From positions 17,303,001 through 17,367,000 of the forward strand of contig CP136893.1 of assembly GCA_034359265.1 (NCBI GenBank): a DNA stretch of 64,000 nucleotides, given 5' to 3'. The notes below the pieces were generated by a model that worked only from the letters and a program-made list of their open reading frames with translations, ran no database searches and had not been told where the DNA came from. Both the position numbers and the translations under genes were made by a program. The stretch comes from Canna indica. Its lineage: Eukaryota > Streptophyta > Magnoliopsida > Zingiberales > Cannaceae. Below are positions 24,167-36,440 of this stretch, piece by piece; position 1 is the stretch's first letter, and each line of letters opens with the position of its first letter.

Positions 24167-26477
24167 TTTTTTTTTTCTTTTTTTTTTATCCGTGAATACC
24201 TAGAATCTTATTCAAGAGAGTTGAAAAGATTACAAGTGATGAGGGAGAAGGGATAAAAAATAAGTCTAAAATTGGAAATATAGTATGGCCATAGGCCTAC
24301 AACATAACGTTAGGAAAGATATTTGGTACAACAATCGAGGTAACTTGCAGCCGCAGCAGCCAATGATTGAGGGGGAGATCATCGCTCCTCGAATATCCAT
24401 GTGTTGCGCTCGTACCATATGAACCAACACCGTATCAAACTCAGCTTCAATTTGTCTCGGAAGAGAGATGAACTCGAGTAGTTTCTAGAGCAATGAGCAG
24501 GTGTGAAGATATGAAAGAACAGAATATGTAGACTCGAAAGGAAATAAGCCCATCCAGATGAAGTGAAAGCGCATTATGAGAAAAGATGTAGATGCAATTC
24601 TTTGTTCCCAGAATAGAAAGGGCAATCTTCATCCAATAATATACCCCATTTTGCAATGCAATCGCGGGTCAGCAGCCTGTGCCGCATCCATAACCACCCG
24701 AATATGAAGATTTTAGGTGGAAGTTTAAGCCTCCATAGAATCTCAAATGTGTGTGAAGAGGTCCCACGGAAGGTGAGGATCCGATATAAACTGTTGGTGG
24801 AATAAATGTCGTTAGAAGACCATCTCCAACTAATACAATCATCTGCTGACGATAAGCAAAGCCTATTTAAATATTCTATAAAACGGGAAAAGGACTCCGC
24901 ATCAACGGGATAGGCGAAAGATAAGTTCCAGCCATCGAATGTGCCATCTTCAAGTGTGTTTCTGGCTTCGAAAATAGAGCAGTTCTGGTTTGTTGAGAAG
25001 GAATAAAGATTAGGGTATTTGGTCATAGGGCAATATCCATCAAACCATGGATCAGTCCATAGGCTCACCCGATGATCGGCCCAAACCTCAAAGGAAGTAC
25101 CCAATTTGATCATCTCAAGGAAGGGGATCAGATCACGCCAAATAGGAGAGGCATTTCGACAGACGGAAGAGTTGTTCCACGAGCGATAATCTCCATATAA
25201 TCTATCCATAATCTGTATCCAGCATAAATCTGCACTTTGAATGATCTTCCATATCCAGCCACCAAGACAGGCGCGATTATGGGCATGGATACCAAGAATA
25301 CTGAGTCCTCCCTCCTTGCGAGAGCAAGTAAGATGATCCCATTGAACCAGAGATTTACCAACAGGCAAAAGACCAAGAGAGCCCGTCCAAAAAAAAGCAC
25401 AACGCTTAGAGTCTATTTCCTTAAGAACCCAAGCCGAAGCTTTAAATATCGAGAGCAGATATGCCAAAGTACTTGTAACCGAGCTATTTATAAGCGTTAA
25501 ACGCCCCACCCGTGAAAGAAGTCGACCTTGCCAAGTGTTTAGCTTTGCATCCAACCTGATAATCAGGTTATACCAATCAGATCTGGTAGGCCGACCCACC
25601 CTCAGTGGGAGGCCTAAATATTGAAGCGGGAATTCAGCAGCGTGGCATCCTAGGGAAGAGGCCATTTGCTTGGCCACGGGGAGACTACCAAGGAGACTGG
25701 TAATAGTGGATTTGTCTGGATTAATGTGGAGGCCAGAAGCTACATCAAAACATCTCAATAATAATCAAAGATTTTCAAGGAAGGACGCCGAGTTAGAACA
25801 GAATATAATCAGACCATTCGCAAATAAGAAGTGATGTATTCCACCAGGGATCCGTTGATGAAGAACCCCCTGAATGATATTGTTCTGAGCGGCAGAGGCA
25901 AGAAGCCGAGAGAGGCAATCAGATGCAAAAATGAAGAGAAAAGGAGAAAGAGGATTACCTTGTTTAACATCGGATTTGTGGCGAAATGGAAGACTCCTGA
26001 GACCGTTAACAATGATAGTGGATTCCGTCCCCAAAATATTCTTAATCATAGGCTCCATATTTGCGAGAACCCGCGAGCCTCAAGCATATCCATAATGAAA
26101 CTCCAACCTATCGAGTTGAACACTTTCGCGAAGTCGACTTTAAGGAGGATTCCATCTTCACGAGATTGATGACAGCCCCATATCGCTTCATGGACCCCCA
26201 TGAAGCAGTCAAGAGTGCTACGATGAGCCATGAATGCATTTTGCAATGGTAGGTTGCTCACTGTTAACAACCTATAGCACAGAGGAGAAGACGGCGAAAT
26301 TAAAAGTAGCATTACTCAATTCCTTCTATCGTCAAAAGCAAGTGATCAAATTGAGCCCAGTCATAGCGAATGGCAAGACCCAACCATCCATGCCACCTTC
26401 AACACGAATTGAGGAACTCAGTACGAGCATTGTTGTTAGATGCAAAGGAGGCCACTAGAGAACCACCGGTGTGCTAG
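24167..26477 (-). pseudogene. LINE, reverse-transcriptase part, 5'-cut
   Basis: On the minus strand a plant LINE reads from about 26310 downward. Reverse-transcriptase blocks are FMAHRSTLDCFMGVHEAI and LLKVDFAKVFNSIGW (26240-26100), then VKQGNPLSPFLFIFASDCLS (about 25960). The catalytic YADD-type motif is changed to FANG (FLFANGLIIF near 25820). A long open stretch at 25758-24574 follows (GLHINPDKS, FPLQYLGLPLRVGR, WKIIQSADLCW) and ends in a zf-RVT-like domain (ILWRLKLPPKIFIFGWLWMR). A run of T at 24167-24188 on the + strand is the poly(A) tail. The change in the metal-binding motif and the frame breaks make it inactive. Its 5' side is cut at 26477 by the solo LTR insertion; a continuation after 41062 was not recognised. 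Confidence 0.85.
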
Positions 26478-26762
26478 TGTAATACCTGCGAAAAAAATAA
26501 AAATTCAATTAACTTATTTTAGCTCCAGCGAAAAGGCCGAGATGCGTGTCAGGGAGGGCTGAGAAATCGTCGGAGGGCGCAATTGGTGATATGACCCTTA
26601 TGCATGAGAAAAAAATATTTTATTCGAGTCGAGATGGAATGTTGGGTCGAGCTAGTCGAGTTCGGGGGTTCGATCGAAACTCGATTCGGACAAGTATAGA
26701 CCGATATAAGTGGGTTCATGAATTCACTTAAGTTAAGGGGCAAAATAATAATTTAAAATTCA

Positions 26763-26830
<68 letters not shown>
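26763..26830. repeat. (AAT)n microsatellite in the solo LTR
   Basis: About 22 uninterrupted AAT units. Confidence 0.95.
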
Positions 26831-26831
<1 letters not shown>

Positions 26832-28768
26832 CTAGGATGAACATAGGAGCTGCACACCCACCCCTAGTCAAGAGGAAGAGGAGGCGGCGCGAGCTTGGGA
26901 GGCCGGGTCTTCATCATCGCTGGAATCAATCTTCGCGAGGATTTGAGGATCTTCTTCCTTCTTGTTCTCCTTGTTCTCAAGGTGAGTGGCCATAAACTTT
27001 AGGGACTTGCCCACCTCTAGGGAAGCCCCCTTGTGTAGATGATTGTGAATCGAAATCTTTCATGTTTTTGTAGATTTATGGACGATTGGTGGTCTTCCTC
27101 TTGCGTTGATTTGAGTTTTGATGTGCGTATGGTGTAGGGCAACCCTAGAGAGGCTAGGGATGAATGTAGAGCCCTACTTGTGGAATTTTGAGACTGTTTT
27201 GGGTGGTGCACTCGAAATTACAATTTTCCTATTTGAGATGATGCTTGTAAACATGAATTTTGATTGGGGATTGGGAGAGAAATCACATTACTTTCCCTTG
27301 ATTTAGGCGGCCCTAAAATTTGAGGGTAAATCCTATTTTGTTTGATCATTAAGAGTGGAGAATAAGGGTGGTAGTTGGAGATGGCAAGAGCTTGCATTTG
27401 ATGGCGGAAATCCCCCTTGTAAATGGCCGCATGGGGTAAAACATGGTGCGGCTTGAGCATGCCCACTAAGTGTTTGATGAAATGCCACACCCATGTAACT
27501 ATGTCAAATTCCTAATTTTTCTTTGGTGAACACCTATATTGTTGTGTGTACTATGTGTGGGATTAAACTATGGATGATGTGGCCGAGTTAAGGACCGAAA
27601 ATCCTACCTTTAAGTGGTCATAAAGGGGGGCTTTTGGGAATGGAAAACTGTCCAGAACTTTATATATATATTTTTTGTCAATTTTGATACTTAGTATGGA
27701 GATTAACGAGTCATCTATTTTGTACAAACTCTTCGGGTAAGATTGTAGGATACTAGAATAGCTTCCACACCAATTTTCAGCGAATTTTGGATTGAATAGA
27801 CTTGGTTTATAAATTTAGTCTGAAGGCTACTCAAAACTGTCTAGTTTTGTACAGAGCAGAATTTGTGATAAATTGAAAGTTTGATGCGATATTCAGAGAA
27901 TGAATCATTGTCCTATGATAGTGAAACTTTGAGAAATTCTTGTGGGGTACATGTACAACCATACGAATTTGATTTGAGGGAAAAATAGTAAACTACTAGA
28001 ATTGTCGTCATCACCGACGGCTGAAGTCGTGGTTGAACCGTCGGTGATAACTATCACGGACGGCACAGGCCGTAGCAAAAAGTCATCACTGATGTGCGCA
28101 TCTCAGATAAATTGTGACGGCGTATCTCGGTCGTCACAAGTAATCATCAGCGACAGTCGTGGGCGCTGTCGCTGATTTAAACATATCAATGACGGTTGTA
28201 GGCGGCTGTCACTGATACCAACACATCAGCCACGGCTCCGGGGCCGTCGATAATACTTATTAGCAACCGTGATATTTGGTGCTGCCCAGACCATCAACCA
28301 TGCCTTCAGCCACGGCTTAGTGATGTATGCGGCTGTCACTGATACCAACACATCAGCCACGGCTTCGGGCCGTCAGTGATACTATTAGCAACTGTGATAT
28401 TTGGTGTTGCCCATGCCATCAGCCATTTACGATAAGCCTTCAGCCACAACTTAGTGACGATGGTCGTGGGTAAGCCGTGGCTGAAGGTATATCGTGTAAC
28501 TGAAAAAAATAAAAATATTATAAATTCATGTATACAATAATATTTATAGATTACAATCTATTTTCAATCACATATTACAATCAGAAAATATCATACACAT
28601 GCATTTGAAACCAAACATACAAGTTTTACATAAATATCATCAATCTAAACCTCAAACCGGAGGCAAACAATTATCAAAATATCATATATATATAACCATA
28701 AGTATATAAACAACTATTCGTATACAAACAAGTATCAAAATATAAACAAAATACAATAAATCAAAATC

Positions 28769-30250
28769 TCACGGCTGTAGTGGAGGCGGTGGAGTCGACA
28801 TCGACTGGGTCGGGAGCGTCGACTAGGTCGAGGAGGATGACGACTGCGACATCATCGGTAGAAAGCCAGATTGAGACGCAATCTGAGTGAGGAGTGCCTA
28901 CATGTTCTGCATCGTCTGTCTCAACTCTTCATTCGTCCGTCTCTGCTCCTCCATCGCCAGCCTCTACTCCTCCATCGCATGTCCCTGCTGGGTGAGCTCT
29001 GACTCCAAGGCCGCTATCCGACTCTGGTCCTGCGCCCGGGATGTCGAGGGCCGCTCACCCGCAGCCGGAGGGGTCGGTGCCCCAAGTGGCCCGAGCACGA
29101 CGCGTGCATGGCCACTGTCTGCAAAACCATAAATACAGTTGTGCTCCCAGCCACCTGCGGCCTCCACCCAAGCTGCTGCGTCGAACTCTTCTGGTGTGCC
29201 TCCACGCTCGATCACAGTCCTCGTGTAAGTTTCCTACACGTTTTTATATTTTAAATATATATAAACTATAAATAAAAATTACGTAAATCAAATAGATATA
29301 TATAAATACTTACCATTACGATCGAGACTCTGCTATCAATGTAGTCCCCCACTCCTCGTCGACAACGATGGGTGCGCTCAAACACCTCCATCATCGACGG
29401 GTGTTGGACGGTGCCGTCCTCCGCCACGCGCATCTTACATTAGAAAATTAACAAATATATTAGTATCATTATACACAATATATAATTTAATTAAAAATAA
29501 TTAAATTATATATACCATGTGACGCGCAAGAACTGCAAAAGAGATGGAGCCACCAGTGTGGCGCGCCCCCGTGTCATGCCCCCTGGACATGTGGTTTCTC
29601 AACGCAGTCCGGGAGACCTCCTGCCACTCAGGCGTGTCCCACCGCTCAACGAGATGGTCCCACACAGGGCTAGGAATCCACTCAGGGGCGTGGCCCTGAG
29701 TCTGCCCTATCTGTGTCGCCCCCAACCGTCTTATCACGGTCTGATGGGCCCGCTGAAGTAGCCCGTTATAGCGAGCGCGGGCAACACGCTCCCATGCAGC
29801 CTTAACAAAAGTGGTCTGGTCCTCCGGCCATGTATAATGAGCCTGTAAATTTTTATTATTATTATTGATCAATATTTAACATTAATATTAATTTAATAAA
29901 TATACTTACCGTGAACTCTCGCCACAATAAATTCATATGCTCACGGGGCACGTGAGACCATGTAGGCCACGCCCCGTGCATAAACTTCCGGATCGTCCCC
30001 GCTATCATACGAGGGACTTCCTCCTGCTCAAATCTGCATCAAATATAAATTCATATTATGATATTTTGAATTATAAATAAATTATAAGAAATAATTGATG
30101 TATATACTTACTGTCTTCCGCGCACACTAACTGCTCTGCGCAGTTCTCCCTCGGGTGGCGGAGGGAGAATTCTGTTAGGCCCTTGTGGCCTACGTCTCGA
30201 AGACGACGGTCCTGGATCTACGGAGGATGGCGGCCAAATGAACTTCAAGA
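28769..30250 (-). pseudogene. CACTA-2 second gene (Transposase_24/Ptta-like), broken
   Basis: The exon-like blocks follow the pattern of the better-kept gene in CACTA-3: about 30240-30110; 30040-29911 (FEQEEVPRMIAGTIRKF, WPTWSHVPREHMNLLWREF) ending at a GTAAGT donor; 29848-29522 (HYTWPEDQTTFVKAAWERVA ... WEVSRTALRNHMS-type); 29440-29310; and 29230-28769 (RGGTPEEFDAAAWVEAAGGW, FADSGHARVVLGPLGAPTPP, then a glutamine-rich coiled coil). Two TAG codons interrupt the coiled-coil part (near 28973 and 28903). Plant CACTA elements commonly carry such a gene beside TnpD; its role (DNA-binding partner or regulator) is known only in outline. It is on the same strand as, and downstream of, TnpD. Confidence 0.75.
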
Positions 30251-30353
30251 CGCGAGTTTAAGAATGTATCATTGATAAAACGTACAAGTAGGCCAAATGG
30301 TACTCTTCGTCGTTTAAGAATCAAGACAGACGAGAACCCAAAGCACGATCGGG

Positions 30354-32856
30354 TTAACAAAAGATATTTAAACAACCATCTGATGGTTGAGCTCCCCCGT
30401 CGTCGTTCCGTGGAAGACAATTAAGTCTTATCTTGATGGTTGATTCAAAATAAAATGAGTAGAATGTTGAAATTTCTCGAATTATATATGCTTTTGATAT
30501 GGAACCTTCAACTGCCGCGGTGTTCTTTACTTTTTTCTTCAGGCGATTCATGTATCTTTCAAATAAGTACATCCACCGGTATTGAACGGGACCACCAACT
30601 CGTGCCTCATATGCCAAGTGTATTGGTAGATGCTCCATCGAGTCAAAAAATGCAGGAGGAAAAAATTGCTCCAGCTTCCATATGATTTCAACAATATTAT
30701 TTTCAAGTGCTGACATATTTTCGACTCGAAGTACATTTGCACAAATATTTCTGAAAAACATACTTAATTATGTCAACATACCCCAAATCTTATCATGTAG
30801 ATGATCTCGAAACGCGACCAAAAGCAATCTCTACATGAATATATAATAATCGTGGCTCTTCATCTCTAATAGTTTGCATTTATCAATATTTACACATCGA
30901 GATAAGTTTGAGGTATATCCATTGGGTAATCTGAGTTCTTTGATCCATTGATACACATCTTTCATCTGTTGTTTATTTAACACATACGACGCCTTTGGCT
31001 TATGAAGTCGTTCGTTGACCTGTTGCAACTCTAACTCAGGCCTCTTACAAAATATTTTCACATCATGTCGAACCTTCACACTATCTTTAGTTTTGCCGGA
31101 AATATCCATCACAGTGTTAAAAATATTATCAAATATATATTTTTCAATATGCATGACGTCCAAATTATGTCGAATCAGTAATGAACTCCAATACGATAAT
31201 TCCCAAAAATACTTTTTTCACTCAGTTATGTGTTTGACCAAAGCCTAAAATTCTTACATTCCGACCAAAAATAATCTCTGGAAGCAATTAAACACGTGCT
31301 AACATCTGTTCACCAGACAACATCGATGGCGACTCATCTCTTTCGACTCTACCCTTGGTAAATTTGTCACGATTCCTTCGATACTGATGGTTAGACGGTA
31401 GGAACCGGCGATGACAATCAAAGAAGGAAATTTTTTGACTGTTCTCAAGACTGAAGAATTTTGAGTGTTCCATGTAATATGGGCAAGAGAGTCGCTCATG
31501 CGTGCTCCAACCAGACAATATGCCATAGGCCGAGAAATCATTGATTGTCCATAATATAGCAGCTCGTAAAGTGAAGTTTTGCTTCCGGTGACAATCATAA
31601 GTGACAGCTCCCACAACCCACAATATTTTCAATTCATCAATTAGGGGTCGGAGAAACACATCAATTTCTTTGCGATGACCCCTAGGACCTGAAATAATCA
31701 TCGAAAGATAGATAAATTCATCTTTCATACACATTGAGAGCGACAAATTATAAACTGTTAACAACACTGGCCATATTGAATACGGAGTTGCCGAATTACC
31801 AAATGGATTAAAACTATCTGTGCACAATCCCAATCTGATATTTCTAGTCTCCCTAGCAAATGAAGGATAACACCTATCCAAATGTTTCCATGCTTCACTA
31901 TCGGATGAGTCATTACTGTATCATCACGACTTCTTGCATGTCAACTCGTATAGGGGGCAGTCTTTTCTGACTTGAATAACCTTTGAAGCCTCGGTGTTAG
32001 TGGAAAATACTGAAGCACCTTAAAGGAGATATTTTTTTATCGAACCGATTTCTTCTCCTTGTAACGAGGATGTTCACATACCGAGCATTGCTCTAACTGT
32101 GCATTTTCTTTATAATATAAAATGCAGTTATTTTGGCACACGTGTATCTTTTCGTACCCAAGCTCTAATTTTCTCATCAACTTTTTTGTCTTATAAAAAG
32201 TTGGCTCAAACTTGTTATTTGGATGTAGCATACCATTGATAAAGCTTGCAATCTGATCAAACGCAACCCCACAGATATTACAATCGGACTTGATGTTCAG
32301 GAGTTGCGTCATTTCTGAAAATCTTGTATAATTAGGATAATTCTCATACAAAGGTTCATCGCCAGCTTTCAACATCTCGTAAAATTCTGCAACCTCCTTA
32401 TTCGGTAATTCAATCTGTATCGCAGGTTGTTCTTCAGTGACTTCAACTGTCGTAGTATCTGGTGGAACTACCGTCTCAATAACTGACTCAATATTATCAT
32501 TTAAATGGAATTCTCCTCCAAGAATATCCAGAATCATTGTTCTATAAGGATTAGGTGGATTGGAAGAAGAAACACCAATAGAAGAAGATTCACCATGAGT
32601 TTGGACAATAGGATTGCTCGACGTCCCAACTTGACGTGACTCCCCGTGACAATTTTATAGGAAATATCTTGGTGTGAATCCTTTTGTATACAGATGCATT
32701 GTGACAATTTTTGGCACGGACATCAGATTTTATCACCACTAAGGACTTTTTTATTCAAGTAGGCAAAATTAAGAAGTAAGTTACGCCTACTCGAAATTCG
32801 TCCATTATAGCTCCACGATGAATTCGTCGGTACATCCAACTTCGATCGCCCGACAT
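30354..32856 (-). pseudogene. CACTA-2 TnpD transposase, core present but disrupted
   Basis: Starting from MSGDRSWMYRR at 32856 the minus strand gives a transposase-associated N-terminal domain (to about 32640), a linker with 'MILDILGGEFHLND' (32537 on), and a cysteine-rich stretch (NICGVAFDQ, CQNNCILYYKENAQLEQCSVC). The Transposase_21 (Tnp2) core follows (31900-31290; LGLCTDSFNPFGN, ISGPRGHRKEIDVFLRPLID, INDFSAYGILSGWSTHERLS, FFDCHRRFLPSNHQYR), then MDVMHIEKYIFDNIFNT (31163 on) and a DUF4218-like block (30761-30354; LPIHLAYEARVGGPVQYRWMY). Frameshifts and stops separate the blocks. The DUF4216-type C-terminal part seen in CACTA-3 is missing: the reading passes almost directly from DUF4218 into the second gene. 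TnpD cuts at the element ends; this copy cannot make it. Confidence 0.85.
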
Positions 32857-32930
32857 GTTCAGTCAAAAAGTTGGCAATATCTTTAGGTAATGTCTTTAGG
32901 TGGGATGGTCCTATTTCATTCGGGATCATG

Positions 32931-33114
32931 TTATTTATATTGCACTTAGAATTTCTTTTAGTCATTAAGTTCATTCTAAATTTCGGCAGTATCTCCCTAC
33001 AGTTCTCCGAATACGCATATCATCTGGGCGCGTATCGAAGAACAAGGGAGATACAAGCCAAAATTTAAAAATGAATTATGACTAAAAGAAATAAACTAAG
33101 TGCAATATAAATAA
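32931..33114. repeat. Long hairpin upstream of TnpD, CACTA-2
   Basis: Two arms of about 80 nt (starting TTATTTATATTGCACTTAG; complement ending CTAAGTGCAATATAAATAA) surround an inner stem with GTTCTCCGAATACGC opposite GCGTATCGAAGAAC. The inner sequence ATATCATCTGGG forms the loop. It lies just upstream of the TnpD ATG on the minus strand and has equivalents in the three other CACTA copies. Confidence 0.85.
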
Positions 33115-33303
33115 CTAAGTTACCAAATTATCCAATTAGGGATAATTCAAGGGTTGTACATCGTATAAAAGATCATTTTCTTCGTTTACACGAACATACA
33201 ATTCCCGAACGGATCTAAGGTTTTGCAAAATTAAAACTTGACTCGCCGATGCGTACATGAAACATATCAACTCGACCTGATTATTTTCTAAATTTATAGA
33301 TGC

Positions 33304-33617
33304 CAGTGCGAGTCCAAAGTGGACGATTCTGCGCGAGTTTAAAGTGAACGATTCTGCACGAGTCCAAAGTTGACAATTTCGGCGTGAGTCCAAAGTGGAC
33401 GATTTGGCGCGAGCCCAAAGTGGACGATTTCGCGCGAGTCCAAAATGGACGATTCTGCGCGAGTTCAAAGTGGACGATTCCGGCGCGAGTCCAAAGTGGA
33501 CGATTTCGGCGCGAGTCCAAAGTGGACGATTCTGTACGAGTCCAAAGTGGACGATTTCGGCGCGAGTCCAAATTAAGTGGATGATTCTGACGCGCACGAG
33601 TTCAAAGTGGACGATTT
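33304..33617. repeat. Tandem array on GTCCAAAGTGGAC, about 12 units
   Basis: About a dozen units of 24-27 bp of the form GCGCGAGTCCAAAGTGGACG. The core GTCCAAAGTGGAC is itself an inverted repeat. Short ORFs over the array are repeat translations. It is located between the hairpin and the GC-rich leader. Confidence 0.9.
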
Positions 33618-34829
33618 TAACAAAACTAATCTAATTAATTAACCCTAATTAAATCTAATCTAACTAATTAACCCTAATTAAATCTAATTAACAAATAATT
33701 AACCCTAATTAATCTAATATTAACCATAATTAATTAAATTTAATTAATCTATAAAGAAATACTGTCGGCGCCAACCGGAGAGGGGAGGAAGCGCTCACCT
33801 GGACGATGGCGAGGGAGAAGGCGGCAAGGAAGATTGGGGCCGACCGGTGCGCGGCGCGTGGAGATCGATTAGGGCTTGATCTGCGAGGGTGAAGGCAGCA
33901 TCTCCGTCAACGGCAGCTCGACGGCGAACTCGACGGCGCACGAAGTCGGCGGCGGCAACAGCGGCGGGAGCAGAGAAGAAAGAGGAAGAAGAGGAAGAAA
34001 GAGGAAGGGTCGGGCGCGAATGCAAATAAAAAGGATTTTCACTGACGGTTCGCCAACCGTCGAAAAATTGTGGATTCGTAATTTTATTATCACCGACGGC
34101 TCTCTCAACCGTCAGTGAAGAGTGTTTTAATCACTACTAGAAAAATGGTCATCAGCAACGGCTGATGCCGTTGCTGAGCCGTTGCTGAAGAGCATCAGCA
34201 ACGGCTAAGCCGTTGCAATAGAGCCGTGACAGAAAGTCGCGTTGCTGATGACTTAGCAACGGATTAGCAACGGCTGCTCGGGCCGTCGCTCAAAACATTA
34301 TCAGCAACGACCGCTCGGGCCATCGCTAAAACTATTATCAGCAACGGTTTTGCCACAGACCCGGAGCCGTTGCTGATAACATTAATAGCAACGGCCGCTG
34401 AGTCCGTAGCAACGCCGTTAGTAAAATGCCGTCGCTAAGCCGTTGCTGTAGGTCATCAGCAACGGCTTTCGATACACTTTTAGCAACGGCTTTCCCACAG
34501 ACGCCCGTAGGAAAGCCGTTGCTGATGACGAATACCTGCAACCAGAAAATTTGAAAATTTCAAATTTCCATTGATACATTGATACATTTATCTGATACAT
34601 AACTCACACACCCATACCCTCATACACACATTCATTCACACATCACAAACACCTCATACACATTCATTCACACATCACAAACACACCAACATATATACAT
34701 CAAAATAATTATATTTATATTGATAATTATCCACGATAGTATAAAAACAATTCAAATGCAAAATTGAAGTATCAATATCCAAACAAAATAAGTTAAACAA
34801 GTTCAATATCCAAACAAAAATTCTCACGA

Positions 34830-36365
34830 TCACGATGGAGGATGGTCTGGATTATATGGCGGGGTCTGGAGCGCTTGAGTGTACACCGGCGTGGACTGAC
34901 TCGAGGACGATGGATTAGATGATGCCGAAGAGATGACTGGTTCGGGATGACCTAACAAGTTGCGTAGCATAGCTTCTATATTCGCCATCGTCTGACTCTG
35001 ACACTCCATCATCTCAGTCTGACGCGCGACCGTCTCCTCTAGTGTCTTTATCCTATTACTATGATCATAACTGGATCTAGAGGTGGACGGCCGCTCACCA
35101 GCGACCGGAGGGGTCGGTGCCCCAAGTGGCCCTAGTACGGCTCGCGCATGACCACTATCTGCGAAGCCATATACGCGGCCATGGTCCCAGCCACCTGCGG
35201 CCTCGACCCACATTGCTGCGTCAAAGTCCTCGGGGGTACCCCCGCGCTGCACCACCGTCTGGCTGTACGTCTCCTACTCGAGTTTGATTTTTTGTTTAAT
35301 ATTTATCATAAAACTTAAATTATAAATATATAATGAATAATTTAAACAAATATATAATTACCATAATGTATGCAGCGCGGTTGTCGATGTACTCCCCCGT
35401 CCCATGTGCTTGACGGTGAGTCCGCTCAAACACCGCCATCGGGGAGGGTCGCTGGACAGTCCCGTCATCCGACACCGTCGTCTACATTTACAAAACAAAT
35501 ACATTAATTAGTACACATAATAACAAATAAAATATATAATTAAAAGATATACTTACCATACAGTTTGCGTGCACTGTAAATGCAATAGAGCCGCCGGTGT
35601 GACGCGCTGCTCCTCCCGACATGCGATTTCTAGCCGCATTCCGAGAAACCTCCTGCCATCGATCCGTCGACCATATCCCCACGAGCTGGTCCCATATATC
35701 CGGAGTAATCCAATCGGGGCCGTATCCCCGAGTCTCCGCGATGTTAGTGGTCCCAGCTCGGGCCATCGCTTGGGACCGAGCCTGCCCCAGCTGCCCGTTG
35801 TACCTTGCCCGGGAAATAGCCTCCCAGGCAGCGTAAATGAAGGGCCTCTGGTCCTCGGCCCATGTATAGCGAGTCTGCAAAATAATAATATCAGTACCAA
35901 TATTAATATATCATCATGCATGTAAAAAATAATAATAATACGTGCCTCAAACTCGCGCCATAACATGTCGACGTGCTCGCTAGGCACGTGAGACCACGTA
36001 GGCCATGCCCCGTGCATGTATCGTCGAATAGTAGAAAAAATGCTCCTCGGCACTTCTTCTTGCTCGAACCTGCACAACAAAAATAAATTTTAATATTATA
36101 TTATGATATAATAAATTTGTAATGATTCATAATTCATGATATATTACCGCTCCCCAATCACGCTAATCAATCTACGTGACTCTGTGGCTGGTGGAGGCTG
36201 CCACCTGTTCGGCCCGCGTGGCCGCCTACGTTTGGATGTACTAGCCTCAGCAGTATCATCGGAATGAGGATCAGCAACAGGAGGATCAGCAGCATGAGTA
36301 AGTGCTGGAGTCTCACCGATCGGAGACTCCGAAACTCTCCTGCGTCGATAACCACGATCAGACAT
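34830..36365 (-). CDS. CACTA-3 second gene (Transposase_24/Ptta-like), apparently open
   Basis: Five exons can be traced on the minus strand: 36365-36148, 36069-35946, 35874-35557, 35481-35362, 35273-34830, about 407 aa without an internal stop. Content in order: a basic Ser/Pro-rich N-terminus (MSDRGYRRRR); FEQEEVPRSIFSTIRRYMHG with WPTWSHVP; TRYTWAEDQRPFIYAAWEAI through NRMSGGAARHTGGSIAF; VFERTHR with a GEYIDNRA block; GGTPEDFDAAMWVEAAGGW and FADSGHARAVLGPLGAPTPP; then a coiled coil with a Ser/Pro/Gln tail. Introns 1, 3 and 4 have GT-AG ends. Intron 2 keeps the frame only if it uses a GC donor (GAG|GCACGT); with the nearby GT the frame is lost, so either this is a GC-AG intron or a small indel has broken the gene. 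The gene product is taken to be a CACTA accessory protein; binding targets are unknown. Confidence 0.75.
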
Positions 36366-36440
36366 ATCTGTCGAACAGACATATAATCAGATTATTGTAT
36401 AAATAGTAGAGATATATTTAATAAAATATATACTTTACAA

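Noticed and set aside
33304..33617. CRISPR-like array
   Set aside because: Units are directly adjacent without unique spacers, and the context is a plant CACTA element.
33136..33634. Overlapping ORFs of up to 153 codons with repeated Trp-Thr-Arg-Ala motifs
   Set aside because: Translations of the 24-27-bp tandem array in several frames on both strands, not a protein.
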